DNA of 64,000 nucleotides from the NCBI RefSeq assembly GCF_021278965.1, contig NZ_CP065589.1, positions 5,293,259-5,357,258 on the forward strand, written 5' to 3'. The number at the start of each line of letters is the position of its first letter. Position 1 is the first letter of the stretch. Below are positions 1 through 8,563 of this stretch, in pieces. Below the pieces are notes generated by a model that saw only the letters and a program-made list of their open reading frames with translations, did not search any database and had not been told where the DNA came from. Source of the DNA: Chryseobacterium capnotolerans (lineage in GTDB: Bacteria > Bacteroidota > Bacteroidia > Flavobacteriales > Weeksellaceae). The translations under genes and the position numbers were made by a program.

Positions 1-25
1 TCTTTTATATTGGTAAACTGTATTT

Positions 26-913
26 ATGGACAACAAGTGGAAAGGTAAATCTAAAGGGACAGTTCTTGGCTACAGGATATTCGTCTGGTGCATTAGAAAT
101 ATCGGAATCAGAAGTTCATATTTTGTATTGTACTTTGTGGCTGCTTATTACGTTCTGTTTCAGAAAGAAAGCAACCAATACATTCTCTATTATTTTCAGA
201 AAAGACTGAATCTGAACTATTGGAAGGCTAAACGTTCTATCTTTAAGAGTTATTTTACTTTCGGGCAGGTTCTGATTGATAAAACAACAATTTCGGCCGG
301 ATTGAGAGAGAAATATACCTACGAATTTGACGGTATTGAAAACCTGAGAAACCTTCTGGCTGCTAAAAAAGGTGGAGTCCTTATCAGTGCCCACATCGGA
401 AATTTTGAAGTAGCAGAACATTTCTTTGCAGATATTGATTTTGACTGCCAGATCAATCTGGTAACCACGGATCAGGAAGTCACTGTCATCAAGGAATATC
501 TGGAAAGTGTTTCCGTAAAAAAGAGCAATATCAAATTTATTTATGTGAAAGAAGATATGTCGCATATCTTTGAGATCAATCAGGCTTTATCGAATAATGA
601 ACTCATCTGCTTTACCGGAGACCGTTATTTTGAAGGTTCAAAATTCCTGGAAGCTGATCTTTTAGGAAAAAGTGCCAAATTTCCGGCAGGTCCGTTTTTG
701 ATTGCCTCCCGATTGGGCGTACCTGTTGTCTATGTTTATGTGATGAAAGAGAAAAATCTTCATTACCATTTATACGCAAGAGTTGCTCAGAATATCAAAA
801 ACAGAGATTCTCAGGGACTATTACAATCCTATGTTCAAAATCTTGAAACCATGGTGAAAAAATATCCGCTCCAATGGTTTAATTATTTCGACTTTTGGGA
901 TGATATTGATTAA
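26..913 (+). CDS. LpxL/HtrB-like lysophospholipid acyltransferase of the flexirubin cluster
   Basis: The 295-residue protein has a hydrophobic N-terminal anchor (about residues 30-46) and the acyltransferase block GGVLISAHIGNFE with the HxxxxE catalytic pair at His123 and Glu128. A second block, LICFTGDRYFEGSKF, follows near residue 195, as in lipid A late acyltransferases. The family transfers acyl chains from acyl-ACP to a lipid acceptor at the inner membrane. Its place at the head of a pigment cluster suggests it acts on a polyene or resorcinol intermediate rather than on lipid A, but that is inference. The ATG at 26 gives a normal N-terminus. The upstream neighbour is outside the window, so the operon start is not visible. 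Confidence 0.85.
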   Translation: MDNKWKGKSKGTVLGYRIFVWCIRNIGIRSSYFVLYFVAAYYVLFQKESNQYILYYFQKRLNLNYWKAKRSIFKSYFTFGQVLIDKTTISAGLREKYTYEFDGIENLRNLLAAKKGGVLISAHIGNFEVAEHFFADIDFDCQINLVTTDQEVTVIKEYLESVSVKKSNIKFIYVKEDMSHIFEINQALSNNELICFTGDRYFEGSKFLEADLLGKSAKFPAGPFLIASRLGVPVVYVYVMKEKNLHYHLYARVAQNIKNRDSQGLLQSYVQNLETMVKKYPLQWFNYFDFWDDID

Positions 914-1088
914 TTTTTCTATTTTTATCCCCTAAACTAATCATAAAACTCATAATCACTAAGGAATATTGAGGAACTGAAATTTAAAAATGATATTGTT
1001 TAAATAGGATTTTACTATATTGTAATAAGAAGATGATATCTGAATTTCTTAAATTCCCAATCTCTTAATTTAAAAAGCACACTCTCTT

Positions 1089-2606
1089 TTGAAAAAAGAA
1101 TATGACATACTTGTAATCGGCAGCGGATTGGGAGGTCTTGTTTCGGCTCTTATTTTGGCGAAAGAAGGCCTGAAAGTTTGCGTGTTGGAAAAAAACAATC
1201 AGTATGGCGGAAATCTACAAACTTTTTCAAGAGATAAGCTCATTTTTGATACTGGAGTTCACTATTTAGGAGGTCTTTCAAAAGGTCAGAATCTGAATCG
1301 CTTTTTCTCCTACCTGGAGATTATGGAGGATCTGGAACTTCAAAAAATGGATGAAGATGGATATGACAGAATTTCCTTTGGTGATAGTGATGTTAAATAT
1401 CCACATGCTCAAGGCTACCAAAACTTTGTAGAACAGTTATCTGTTTATTTTCCTGAAGAAAAAGAAAATCTTGAAAACTATTGTGAAGAAATTCAGTATG
1501 TATGTAGTCAGTTTCCAAGATATCATGTGGTAGGAAAGGATAATTACAATGAAGAAATCCTGCATTTAAATACCAAAAGATTTATAGAATCTGTGACACA
1601 GAATAAAACCCTTCAGGCAGTTTTATTAGGTTCTAATTTTCTGTATGCCGGAGATTCTGAAAAGGTTCCTTTTTATGTGCATGCTCTAACAGTGAATTCT
1701 TACATACAAAGTGCTTATAAATGTATAAAAGGAGGAAGTCAGATATCCAAATTGCTGATCCGAAAGCTTCGTCAGTACGGAGCCGAAGTTCACAAGCATT
1801 CAGAAGTTTCTGAATTTATTTTTAATGAAAATAATACGCTGACTTCTGTAAAAACAAGATCAGGAAAAGAATATGCCGCCAAGCAGTTTATTTCCAATAT
1901 TGAAATACGTTCCACTATTAAACTGATTGGAGAAGAAAGGTTGAAAAAATCTTTTCTGAACAGGGTGTTAAGTTGGAAGCCGGTCTCATCCTGCTTCAGT
2001 GTTTATCTTGTTTTAAAACCCAAATGCTTACCGAATTTTAATTACAATATCTATCATTATTCCTCTGAAGATCAGGTTTGGAATGCTTATCACTACGATA
2101 AAGAAGCCTGGCCGGAAACCTATATGCTTTCATCTACACCATCAAAGCATCACTCTGAATTTGCAGAAAGTCTTACGGCTATTTCTTATATGGATTTTGA
2201 TGAGGTGAAACAATGGGAAAATACCGTTAATACAGTTGCGGACGAACATGAAAGAGGAAAACAGTATGAAAAATTCAAGCTGGAAAAGACTGAAAAAATG
2301 ATTGATGCCCTGGAAAAGAGAATTCCTGATTTAAGGCACGCCATTCAGCAGATATACACCTCTTCACCGCTGTCTTACCGCGATTATATCGGAAGTTTTG
2401 AAGGAAATATGTACGGTTATATGAAAAACTCAGACAATCCTCTTAAAACCATGGTTTCTCCCCGTACAAAAATCGATAACCTGTTTCTTACAGGCCAATC
2501 TGTAAATATGCATGGCATTTTAGGAGTAACCATCGGTGCATTTAATACCTGTGCTGAAATTCTGGGAAAAGAAACTATTGACAGCCGTTTGGACCCAATG
2601 ACCTAA
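1089..2606 (+). CDS. CrtI/phytoene desaturase-like FAD-dependent oxidoreductase
   Basis: The 505-residue protein begins with a Rossmann dinucleotide-binding motif, GSGLGGLVSALILAKEGLKV, followed by an acidic LEKN, which is typical of phytoene desaturase and retinol-saturase type enzymes. The C-terminal FAD-contacting segment LFLTGQSVNMHGILGVTIGA is present near residue 465. Such enzymes oxidise or isomerise polyene chains, which suits an aryl polyene cluster; the substrate is inferred. The start is TTG at 1089: the reading frame is closed by a stop at 1071 with no ATG after it, and the Rossmann motif sits the expected distance from the N-terminus. The next gene starts 10 bases downstream, so the two are probably co-transcribed. 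Confidence 0.85.
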   Translation: MKKEYDILVIGSGLGGLVSALILAKEGLKVCVLEKNNQYGGNLQTFSRDKLIFDTGVHYLGGLSKGQNLNRFFSYLEIMEDLELQKMDEDGYDRISFGDSDVKYPHAQGYQNFVEQLSVYFPEEKENLENYCEEIQYVCSQFPRYHVVGKDNYNEEILHLNTKRFIESVTQNKTLQAVLLGSNFLYAGDSEKVPFYVHALTVNSYIQSAYKCIKGGSQISKLLIRKLRQYGAEVHKHSEVSEFIFNENNTLTSVKTRSGKEYAAKQFISNIEIRSTIKLIGEERLKKSFLNRVLSWKPVSSCFSVYLVLKPKCLPNFNYNIYHYSSEDQVWNAYHYDKEAWPETYMLSSTPSKHHSEFAESLTAISYMDFDEVKQWENTVNTVADEHERGKQYEKFKLEKTEKMIDALEKRIPDLRHAIQQIYTSSPLSYRDYIGSFEGNMYGYMKNSDNPLKTMVSPRTKIDNLFLTGQSVNMHGILGVTIGAFNTCAEILGKETIDSRLDPMT

Positions 2607-2616
2607 TAAACAAACC

Positions 2617-4308
2617 GTGAAAAGAACTAAGATCCATACCCTATCATACAAAAGGTTCTTCATATATTCCCTTTTTTCCTTTCTCCTGAGCGCGTGCGGG
2701 GTGTCTAAATCTGTTCATCATCTTCCTGATGTAAAACAATATTCCCTGGAAATTCCGAGGGTTAAAAAGATCAACGACAGTACGTTCAGCTATAATCAGA
2801 ATTTTCTTACTAAAAATAAACAGCAGCTCTGGGAGCTTTATATTAAAGGAAATCCATTACAACTAGGATACAACAATGGAGCATTAACTCAGGATCTGAT
2901 GCAGAAACAGGAGAAAATCTTCTTCTCCAAAGTAGAAGGCTTTGTTCCTTCAAAATTTAAACAGAAGCTTTTAAATACCTTCTTAAAGTGGTATAACCGT
3001 AAGATGTATCTGAATGTAAGGGAAGATTATCAGGCAGAATTATATGGATTGTCACAATATTCGTCAGACCAGTATGATTTTATTGCTCCCAGATATCTGA
3101 GAAATCTTTATTTACATGGTGCTCATGATATTGGACATGCCATGCAGGATCTGGCGATGGTGGGCTGCACTTCTCTGGCGGTCTGGAACGAAAATACAGA
3201 AGACGGAGATATGCTGATCGGAAGAAACTTTGATTTTTATATAGGAGACGAGTTTGCTCAAAATAAACTGGTTGAATTCGTGGAGCCCGAAGAAGGTATT
3301 CCTTACATGTCTGTAAGCTGGCCGGGAATGATAGGCGTGGTTTCAGGAATGAATAAAGAAGGAATAACCGTAACCATCAATGCGGGGAAATCAAGAATTC
3401 CTTTGACAGCAAAAACGCCAATTTCCCTGGTGACAAGAGAAATTTTACAATATGCTAAAAACATAGAAGAAGCCATTGCCATTGCGAAAAAGAGAAAGGT
3501 TTTTGTTTCGGAATCCATCTTAGTGGGAAGTGCCCATGATAAGAATGCTGTCATTATTGAAGTTTCACCAAAAAACTTTGGCGTTTACAGGGTTCAGAAT
3601 ACCAGCAGAGTGCTTTGTACCAATCATTTTCAATCTGAGGCGTATCAAGATGATAAAAGAAATGAGAAACAGATCAAAGAAAGCCACTCAGAATACCGTT
3701 ATGAAAAACTTCAGGAACTCTTACAGGATGAAAAAAAGCTGACCCCTGAGAAAATGGCATCTATTTTAAGAAATAGATCAGGTTTAAAGGATAAAAGCAT
3801 TGGCTATGGAAATGAAAAAGCATTAAACCAGCTATTGGCCCACCATGCCGTTATATTTTCTCCTGAAAAGAAGCTGGTTTGGGTATCTTCCAATCCTTAT
3901 CAGCTTGGAGAATTTGTATGCTATGACCTCAATGAAATATTCTCAGATAAGATTTTAAAGCCTAATGATTTTTCAAAATCAGAAATGAATATTCCACGTG
4001 ATCCCTTTGCAGATTCTGAAGAGTTTGAAAATTATGAAGTCTCCAGGATGCTGAGCAAAGAGATTAATGAAGCTGCAGAGGGTCGGGATATTGCATTTAC
4101 AGATGGCTTTTTTCCTTATTATCAATCTTTGAATCCTGATTTCTGGAAAGTCTATTTTTTGAGCGGAAAATATTATTATCACAAAAAAGAATATTCCGAG
4201 GCAAAAATAGAATTTGAAAAGGCTCTTACTAAAGAAATAACCACTGTTCCGGATCGGAAGATGGTTGAGAAATATCTTTATAAAACCAATAAAAAAATTA
4301 ACAAGTAA
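2617..4308 (+). CDS. C45-family (acyl-CoA:6-APA acyltransferase/acid ceramidase-like) Ntn hydrolase lipoprotein
   Basis: The 563-residue protein has a lipoprotein signal (LLSAC, Cys27) and a C45/Ntn-hydrolase core. Cys184 in the segment MVGCTSL would be the N-terminal nucleophile after self-cleavage, and RNFDF (203-207) follows as in choloylglycine hydrolase and penicillin acyltransferase relatives. The C-terminus (about 515-560) looks like a single TPR-like helical hairpin. These enzymes form or cleave amide or ester bonds. In a flexirubin cluster the protein is one of two candidates for making or editing the ester between aryl polyene and dialkylresorcinol (inference). The start is GTG at 2617, 10 bases after the upstream stop. 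It is the last plus-strand gene before convergent minus-strand genes. Confidence 0.8.
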   Translation: MKRTKIHTLSYKRFFIYSLFSFLLSACGVSKSVHHLPDVKQYSLEIPRVKKINDSTFSYNQNFLTKNKQQLWELYIKGNPLQLGYNNGALTQDLMQKQEKIFFSKVEGFVPSKFKQKLLNTFLKWYNRKMYLNVREDYQAELYGLSQYSSDQYDFIAPRYLRNLYLHGAHDIGHAMQDLAMVGCTSLAVWNENTEDGDMLIGRNFDFYIGDEFAQNKLVEFVEPEEGIPYMSVSWPGMIGVVSGMNKEGITVTINAGKSRIPLTAKTPISLVTREILQYAKNIEEAIAIAKKRKVFVSESILVGSAHDKNAVIIEVSPKNFGVYRVQNTSRVLCTNHFQSEAYQDDKRNEKQIKESHSEYRYEKLQELLQDEKKLTPEKMASILRNRSGLKDKSIGYGNEKALNQLLAHHAVIFSPEKKLVWVSSNPYQLGEFVCYDLNEIFSDKILKPNDFSKSEMNIPRDPFADSEEFENYEVSRMLSKEINEAAEGRDIAFTDGFFPYYQSLNPDFWKVYFLSGKYYYHKKEYSEAKIEFEKALTKEITTVPDRKMVEKYLYKTNKKINK

Positions 4309-4346
4309 TTATAGCTCAAGAACATTTTCAGGGCTTTTCTTTTAGC

Positions 4347-4757
4347 TTAATTATTCTCCGGGTTCAGCTTATTCAGGAAAAGAAAAGTGCCTATTCCAGC
4401 CGCCGCAGATAAGGTCGTGCTCAAGATAAAGCTTCCGATTACATATTGAAGCAGATTATTTTTAATCAATTCAAAGTTAAGATCCTGGCTCAGGAGATTG
4501 CTGTCTCCATCTACAAATGGTGCTCCCAAAAATAAGGACGCTGCAATGATAAAAGGAATGAAAGGAGGTAAGCTCACATTGGACGCTACAAATGCCAGCA
4601 CTTTATTCAGTTTGAATAGGACCGATAAACTGATAACAAGCAAAGTCTGAAACCCCCAAAAAGGAGAAAGACCTATAAAGACTCCAAGTGCAATGGAAAA
4701 GGCTTTTGTACGGTTACTTCCATCGCTTTCCAGGACATCTTCCTTTATGAATCTTTT
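4347..4757 (-). CDS. DUF2062 domain, C-terminal half of a frame-split glycosyltransferase
   Basis: In this frame the minus strand encodes a DUF2062 membrane domain: GSNRTKAFSIALGVFIGLSP is followed by WGFQTLLVISLSV and further hydrophobic segments. There is no ATG between the last in-frame stop (4782) and the domain, so it is not a stand-alone gene as it stands. The preceding GT2 frame ends at 4756 just after a run of eleven A (minus strand; 4763-4773). Removing one A joins both frames into one 390-residue GT2-DUF2062 protein with no gap. That fused form is what I would expect from the family. The break may be a sequencing error, slippage or phase variation. Confidence 0.7.
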   Translation of the reverse strand, partial: KRFIKEDVLESDGSNRTKAFSIALGVFIGLSPFWGFQTLLVISLSVLFKLNKVLAFVASNVSLPPFIPFIIAASLFLGAPFVDGDSNLLSQDLNFELIKNNLLQYVIGSFILSTTLSAAAGIGTFLFLNKLNPENN

Positions 4758-5520
4758 AAAGCTTTTTTTTTTTGAAATTATTCACGAAGTTCCTCGGAAT
4801 AATGTAGAATAGGGTGATGGTGACCAAAATTGTATTCAGAATACTGATCCTGGTGAAATCTTTAAAGGGTCTGAAGTGAGAAACGCGTTCTGCAGGATCA
4901 TATAGAACTTTGATAGGAATGTTCTTTACAGGAACATGCCTCCAGGCAGTTCTTACAATGATCTCGATTTCAAATTCAAACTTAGGGGTAAAATATTTTT
5001 TTGGAATTTTATGCAAAGGATAAAGCCTATATCCGGATTGTGTATCTTCCAGTTTAACTCCGGTTTCAAACCAGAACCAGAAATTAGAAAATCGATTTCC
5101 GAAACTGCTTTTCTTTGGAATTCCGTCCTGAGACATATTTCTGTTTCCAATCAGAAGAACGTCTTTATTTTCCTGAAGAAGGGCATCTACAAATACGGGA
5201 ATATCATCCGGATAATGCTGCCCGTCAGAATCAATTGTGATGGCATGGTCATAACCTAGCTGTTTTGCTTTTCTGAAACCTGTTTTAAGCCCATTTCCTT
5301 TTCCTTTGTTCTCAGGTAAGGAGATTATCGTGATCTGTGGGTATTGGCTCAAAATCTGAGGGGTGGAATCGGTGGAGCCGTCATTAACCACAATAATACT
5401 TTCGGTGTAATCTAAAACACCGTCAATTACCCTTTTCAGGGTCTTCTCATTATTATAAGTAGGTATTAAAACGCAGATTTTCCTTTCAGAAATTGCATTT
5501 TGTACTTCAGCAAGGGACAT
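4756..5520 (-). CDS. Family 2 glycosyltransferase (N-terminal part of a GT2-DUF2062 protein)
   Basis: The 254-residue frame is a dolichyl-phosphate-mannose-synthase-like GT2. It has CVLIPTYNNEKTL at residues 16-28, VVNDGSTDST near 44-53, and the nucleotide-sugar and metal site ITIDSDGQHYPDD near 94-106. A short hydrophobic segment near the end (SILNTILVTITLFYI) leads into the DUF2062 domain. The frame stops at 4756 directly after an A11 run, where a one-base correction would continue into DUF2062. It may glycosylate a lipid or pigment intermediate (inference). The start ATG at 5520 lies 4 bases downstream of the stop of the preceding gene, so it is part of the minus-strand operon. Confidence 0.85.
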   Translation of the reverse strand: MSLAEVQNAISERKICVLIPTYNNEKTLKRVIDGVLDYTESIIVVNDGSTDSTPQILSQYPQITIISLPENKGKGNGLKTGFRKAKQLGYDHAITIDSDGQHYPDDIPVFVDALLQENKDVLLIGNRNMSQDGIPKKSSFGNRFSNFWFWFETGVKLEDTQSGYRLYPLHKIPKKYFTPKFEFEIEIIVRTAWRHVPVKNIPIKVLYDPAERVSHFRPFKDFTRISILNTILVTITLFYIIPRNFVNNFKKKKL

Positions 5521-5524
5521 GTTT

Positions 5525-6001
5525 TTATTTTAAAGTGGCTTTTTCCGCCTCGGTCATTGTTTTGGACTGCATTGCAAACCTTTTGATATAGTTTTTTAAA
5601 GCAGTATTCTGTTTGCTGTAATTGTTCAGAAGAAATGCTTTGTCATCTTTTAAGCTTCCTCTGTACCCCACAATTTTAGGGATGTTTTCCTGAACACTTA
5701 GCCTGATTAAACGCAATTCTGCATTATTAGGATTGCTCTTGATGATGCCTTCAAGATTAGTTGCTCCCGTTTTTACCAGCGATTTTCTGTTGCCTTTAGA
5801 TACTTTGGCTTCCATAATTTTGGCCGCTGCTTTATAGCCTAAAGTTACCGCATCAGAACCTGATTGTTTCTCTGCAACTTCAATAAAATTTGAGGTATTG
5901 GCACTTGATTCATTGGCCTTGGCATAGCTGTTTCTCAGGGCATCGAGATCAGACTGAAAGAAAAATAAAAATGCCGCTACGAAGGATAAGATAAGTTTCA
6001 T
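5525..6001 (-). CDS. Small secreted protein of the flexirubin cluster, function unknown
   Basis: I do not recognise a named family. The 158-residue protein has a short signal-peptide-like N-terminus (MKLILSFVAAFLFFF). It then appears largely helical and charged, with segments such as TLGYKAAAKIMEAKV and NPNNAELRLIRLSVQENIP that look like one or two TPR-like helices. The ATG at 6001 overlaps the stop of the FabZ-like gene by 4 bases (ATGA), so translation is probably coupled. Its position between the dehydratase and the GT2 suggests an accessory periplasmic role in pigment assembly, but nothing in the sequence fixes a function. Confidence 0.7.
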   Translation of the reverse strand: MKLILSFVAAFLFFFQSDLDALRNSYAKANESSANTSNFIEVAEKQSGSDAVTLGYKAAAKIMEAKVSKGNRKSLVKTGATNLEGIIKSNPNNAELRLIRLSVQENIPKIVGYRGSLKDDKAFLLNNYSKQNTALKNYIKRFAMQSKTMTEAEKATLK

Positions 6002-6378
6002 GACATTAATTTTTTATAGCTTACAGACAGTTTCAATGCAATAGTCTCGCCAAAAGAGCTTACATTTTTTACTTTAACATCTTCACCATCTTCTGCAATA
6101 TCAAGCTGAAGTTTCAGATCAGGAGTCTCAAAAGGGTTGATAATTGCCATGAACTTTATATTCGATGCTGTTTTTAAAAATAATTTTGAGCCTGTAAATT
6201 CTTCTGTCAGTTCTTTAATGATCTGCATCATACAAACTCCGGGAGTTACAGGATTTCCAGGGAAATGTCCCTTGAAAATATCATGATCCTTATTTAAATG
6301 GATATGAGCCATGAAACCTCCGTTTTCTGTTTTTTCGTATGATGTTAAAGTATAAAAGTCTGTAAGAATGGTCTGCAT
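5998..6378 (-). CDS. FabZ-like 3-hydroxyacyl-ACP dehydratase (hotdog fold)
   Basis: The 126-residue protein has the dehydratase signature: HDIFKGHFPGNPVTPGV, with the catalytic His in GHFPG, followed by a hotdog helix (VCMMQIIKELTEEF). This is the FabA/FabZ fold, which removes water from 3-hydroxyacyl-ACP. In an iterative polyene pathway each extension round needs such a step, so a role in forming the conjugated double bonds is likely. It overlaps the next gene by 4 bases. An 80-base gap separates it from the upstream lipoprotein gene. Confidence 0.85.
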   Translation of the reverse strand: MQTILTDFYTLTSYEKTENGGFMAHIHLNKDHDIFKGHFPGNPVTPGVCMMQIIKELTEEFTGSKLFLKTASNIKFMAIINPFETPDLKLQLDIAEDGEDVKVKNVSSFGETIALKLSVSYKKLMS

Positions 6379-6454
6379 GATCTTATTTTTTAAGATTAAA
6401 AGGTATGATAAAATCCGGTTTGAAAGCGATATAAGTCTGTTTTCATGTTGGAAA

Positions 6455-7090
6455 TCATTCTGTTTCGGTTATTTGAAATAGTTTTATATTGATCTTAAAA
6501 TCCTTATGTTGTAAGTTTAAGCTGTCTGCGAAGATATGCTTTTTTGCACCAAAAGTAAAATCGATCTTTTCCTTGTTGTTTTTCGTGTAAATAATCTGTT
6601 TCAGTAGATTATTGTCTTTGTTGAAAAACAGATAATAGCTTTTATTGTCCATCTTTGAGAGATAGATGTTAGCATTTTCATTTTCAAAACTTTCAGTTAC
6701 TGGATATTGCCTTTTTAACAGCTGCTGAAAGTCATTTTTCAGAAAATTAATGACAATTTTTTTGTCCAGATCCGGAAGAACGTAATTGAGCTTAAAATCA
6801 TGATCTGAAATTTCAAAATCAATCAGTTTATTTCCAAAATCAGAAGTTAAGGCGACACGGTGTGTCGTTTCATTCAGTTTTTTGATGATCAGAATACCAC
6901 TTACATGATTTTTATAAATATCCATCTGACATTTATACACATAATCTTCAGCAGACGAAAAATAAAGATTTTCAACTATTTTTTCCTTTGTTGGAGCTGG
7001 TTTCGCATCCGTAAGCTGATAAGATTTACAGGAAACAGCCAGTACCAGAATCAGGCTATAAAGTAAATTCTGACGCAGGAATTGAAGCAT
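6455..7090 (-). CDS. Outer-membrane-type lipoprotein, function unknown
   Basis: The 211-residue protein starts with MLQFLRQNLLYSLILVLAVSC, a lipoprotein signal with the lipobox Cys followed by KSYQ. The mature part is rich in beta-strand-like alternating residues (GILIIKKLNETTHRVALTSDFGNKLIDFEI), which resembles LolB-type lipid-binding half-barrels; that resemblance is only suggestive. A TTG 24 bases upstream (7114) would lengthen the protein, but the ATG at 7090 gives a canonical signal. The gene overlaps the end of the LolA-like gene by 35 bases. A LolA/LolB-like pair inside a pigment cluster suggests a dedicated periplasmic route for the hydrophobic pigment to the outer membrane. Confidence 0.7.
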   Translation of the reverse strand: MLQFLRQNLLYSLILVLAVSCKSYQLTDAKPAPTKEKIVENLYFSSAEDYVYKCQMDIYKNHVSGILIIKKLNETTHRVALTSDFGNKLIDFEISDHDFKLNYVLPDLDKKIVINFLKNDFQQLLKRQYPVTESFENENANIYLSKMDNKSYYLFFNKDNNLLKQIIYTKNNKEKIDFTFGAKKHIFADSLNLQHKDFKINIKLFQITETE

Positions 7091-7682
7091 TGATCTTTGT
7101 ATTTTTGAAAACAATATTAGTAGTATCTCCCGAAGCTTCGGTCATATTCACCTGAGAAACCGTAGACTGGCTTTTAGGGAAGTAGAGTTCAATCTGCTTA
7201 ATGTATTTCAGAAGTTGAGAAGTCTTAGGGACGAATTTCGCCACATTGTAATTTCCGTTTTTGAAATAAGTGACCGTAAACTCAGGATCATTGAACATGG
7301 TTCCGTTTGAGCTTCCCACAATAAGTTTATTGATCTTTTCAAAAGTTTTGCTTTTCGCATCTACAGAAGATTTTTTCCCCTGATCATTGATGTAGATCTT
7401 ATTGCTTTTAAAAACAATACTGTACTGATAAGGTTTGGTGTATTTCCAGCTCAGCATATTGGGAGTCTGCAAAGACATTTTCCCGTACGTAACAATACTT
7501 TTATCCAGGAAATCCATTTTCTTGGTTTGTGTAAAGTCACTCTGCAACGTTTTGATTTCCTTGGTATCTGCGGAAACTTTGGTTACAAATGCTTTAGCTT
7601 CTGCTCCTGACATTGCTGTATTTTGGGCAAAAAAGAAACCAGAAACCAGTAAAAATGCTCCGAAAGCAATATTTTTAATCAT
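7056..7682 (-). CDS. LolA-like periplasmic lipid/lipoprotein carrier
   Basis: The 208-residue protein has a signal peptide (MIKNIAFGAFLLVSGFFFAQ) and LolA-fold features: IKTLQSDFTQTKKMDFLDKSIVTYGK followed by MSLQTPNMLSWKYTKP. The classical family carries lipoproteins across the periplasm. In aryl polyene clusters LolA homologues are thought to carry the pigment instead (family knowledge; the assignment here is inference). The ATG at 7682 overlaps the deacetylase stop by 8 bases. A TTG at 7709 is the alternative start, but it would place extra residues before the signal peptide. Confidence 0.85.
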   Translation of the reverse strand: MIKNIAFGAFLLVSGFFFAQNTAMSGAEAKAFVTKVSADTKEIKTLQSDFTQTKKMDFLDKSIVTYGKMSLQTPNMLSWKYTKPYQYSIVFKSNKIYINDQGKKSSVDAKSKTFEKINKLIVGSSNGTMFNDPEFTVTYFKNGNYNVAKFVPKTSQLLKYIKQIELYFPKSQSTVSQVNMTEASGDTTNIVFKNTKINASIPASEFTL

Positions 7683-8430
7683 TTTTTCTTGAATTTGTAA
7701 TGGAATCAACGGTAAAGGTTGAATACTTTTTATCTGCCAAAAATACTAATAAATCTGCCAGCACGCGATACGTTTTTTCTGAAGTATCATGAAGGAGAAT
7801 AATGCTGCCTTTTTTCAGATTTTTAGTTACTCTTTGGTAGATTTTCTTTTCATCATCGATAACAGTGTCCAGAGAACGTACATTCCAGCCGATACTTGTT
7901 TTATGAGTTCGCTGTATCGCTTTGGCAATACTTGGATTGGTAACCCCGAAAGGAGGTCTGTATAAATCTGTTTGCATATTCCCAACCTTCTTTATGACTT
8001 TATCACAGTTTTCAATCTCTGCCATCATTTTTGAAGTTGATAAAAACCCAGTTGAATTGGAATGAGATAAGGTATGATTTCCAATGGTGTGGCCTTCAGC
8101 AATGATTCTCTGAAATGTTTCAGGGTATTTTTCAATTTGTTTTCCGATACAGAAAAAGGTTGCTTTTATCTCATGGTCTTTCAGTAAATCTAAAAATTTC
8201 GGTGTGAATTCTGTAGGGCCATCATCAAATGTAAGGGCTACTTCTTTAATTTTTGTTCTTTTATGGGTAATACTGTTAACAAAATGCCCCAGTTCAATAG
8301 CAAACGATCCCCAAACCACTACCGCAGAAAAAGCAAGGAAACATGCGATGTACACCCAAAAACTTCCCTGAAACGCATAGATAAAAACGTTACAAAAGAG
8401 ATAGAATAGGATGAATGAATAATGTTTCAT
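7675..8430 (-). CDS. Polysaccharide deacetylase (NodB homology) family protein
   Basis: The 251-residue protein has one or two N-terminal hydrophobic segments (residues 3-20 and about 24-45) and then a carbohydrate esterase 4 domain. Visible motifs are TFDDGPT (67-73), the metal-binding HTLSH pair (His119 and His123), RPPFG and LLHD. The family removes acetyl groups from cell-envelope sugars. Homologues are regular members of flexirubin clusters, although the substrate there is not clear. I chose the ATG at 8430; the longer TTG start at 8460 adds ten residues before the membrane segment. Confidence 0.85.
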   Translation of the reverse strand: MKHYSFILFYLFCNVFIYAFQGSFWVYIACFLAFSAVVVWGSFAIELGHFVNSITHKRTKIKEVALTFDDGPTEFTPKFLDLLKDHEIKATFFCIGKQIEKYPETFQRIIAEGHTIGNHTLSHSNSTGFLSTSKMMAEIENCDKVIKKVGNMQTDLYRPPFGVTNPSIAKAIQRTHKTSIGWNVRSLDTVIDDEKKIYQRVTKNLKKGSIILLHDTSEKTYRVLADLLVFLADKKYSTFTVDSITNSRKND

Positions 8431-8476
8431 GATGTGCTGTTTTGAGTTCCTTATCGACAATTTCTAACTATACTCG

Positions 8477-8557
8477 TTCTGTCATTCTGAATGTCGCCTA
8501 TAGTCACAAAAGAAATCTGGAATACAAAAGTAGAGATTCTTCGTCAGAATAACAGAA
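8477..8557. repeat. Imperfect inverted repeat between operon genes
   Basis: The arms TTCTGTCATTCTGA (8477-8490) and TCAGAATAACAGAA (8544-8557) are reverse complements at 13 of 14 positions, with AAGAAATCT and AGATTCTT-like inner segments between them. The 133-base gap holds no ORF. It resembles the short intergenic palindromes common in flavobacterial genomes; the family assignment is from memory. In RNA it could fold into a hairpin between the ketosynthase-like gene and the deacetylase. Confidence 0.55.
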
Positions 8558-8563
8558 CAACAA

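Noticed and set aside
116..565. Minus-strand open frame of 149 codons inside the first acyltransferase gene
   Set aside because: It is the antisense shadow of a well-supported gene and shows no recognisable domain.
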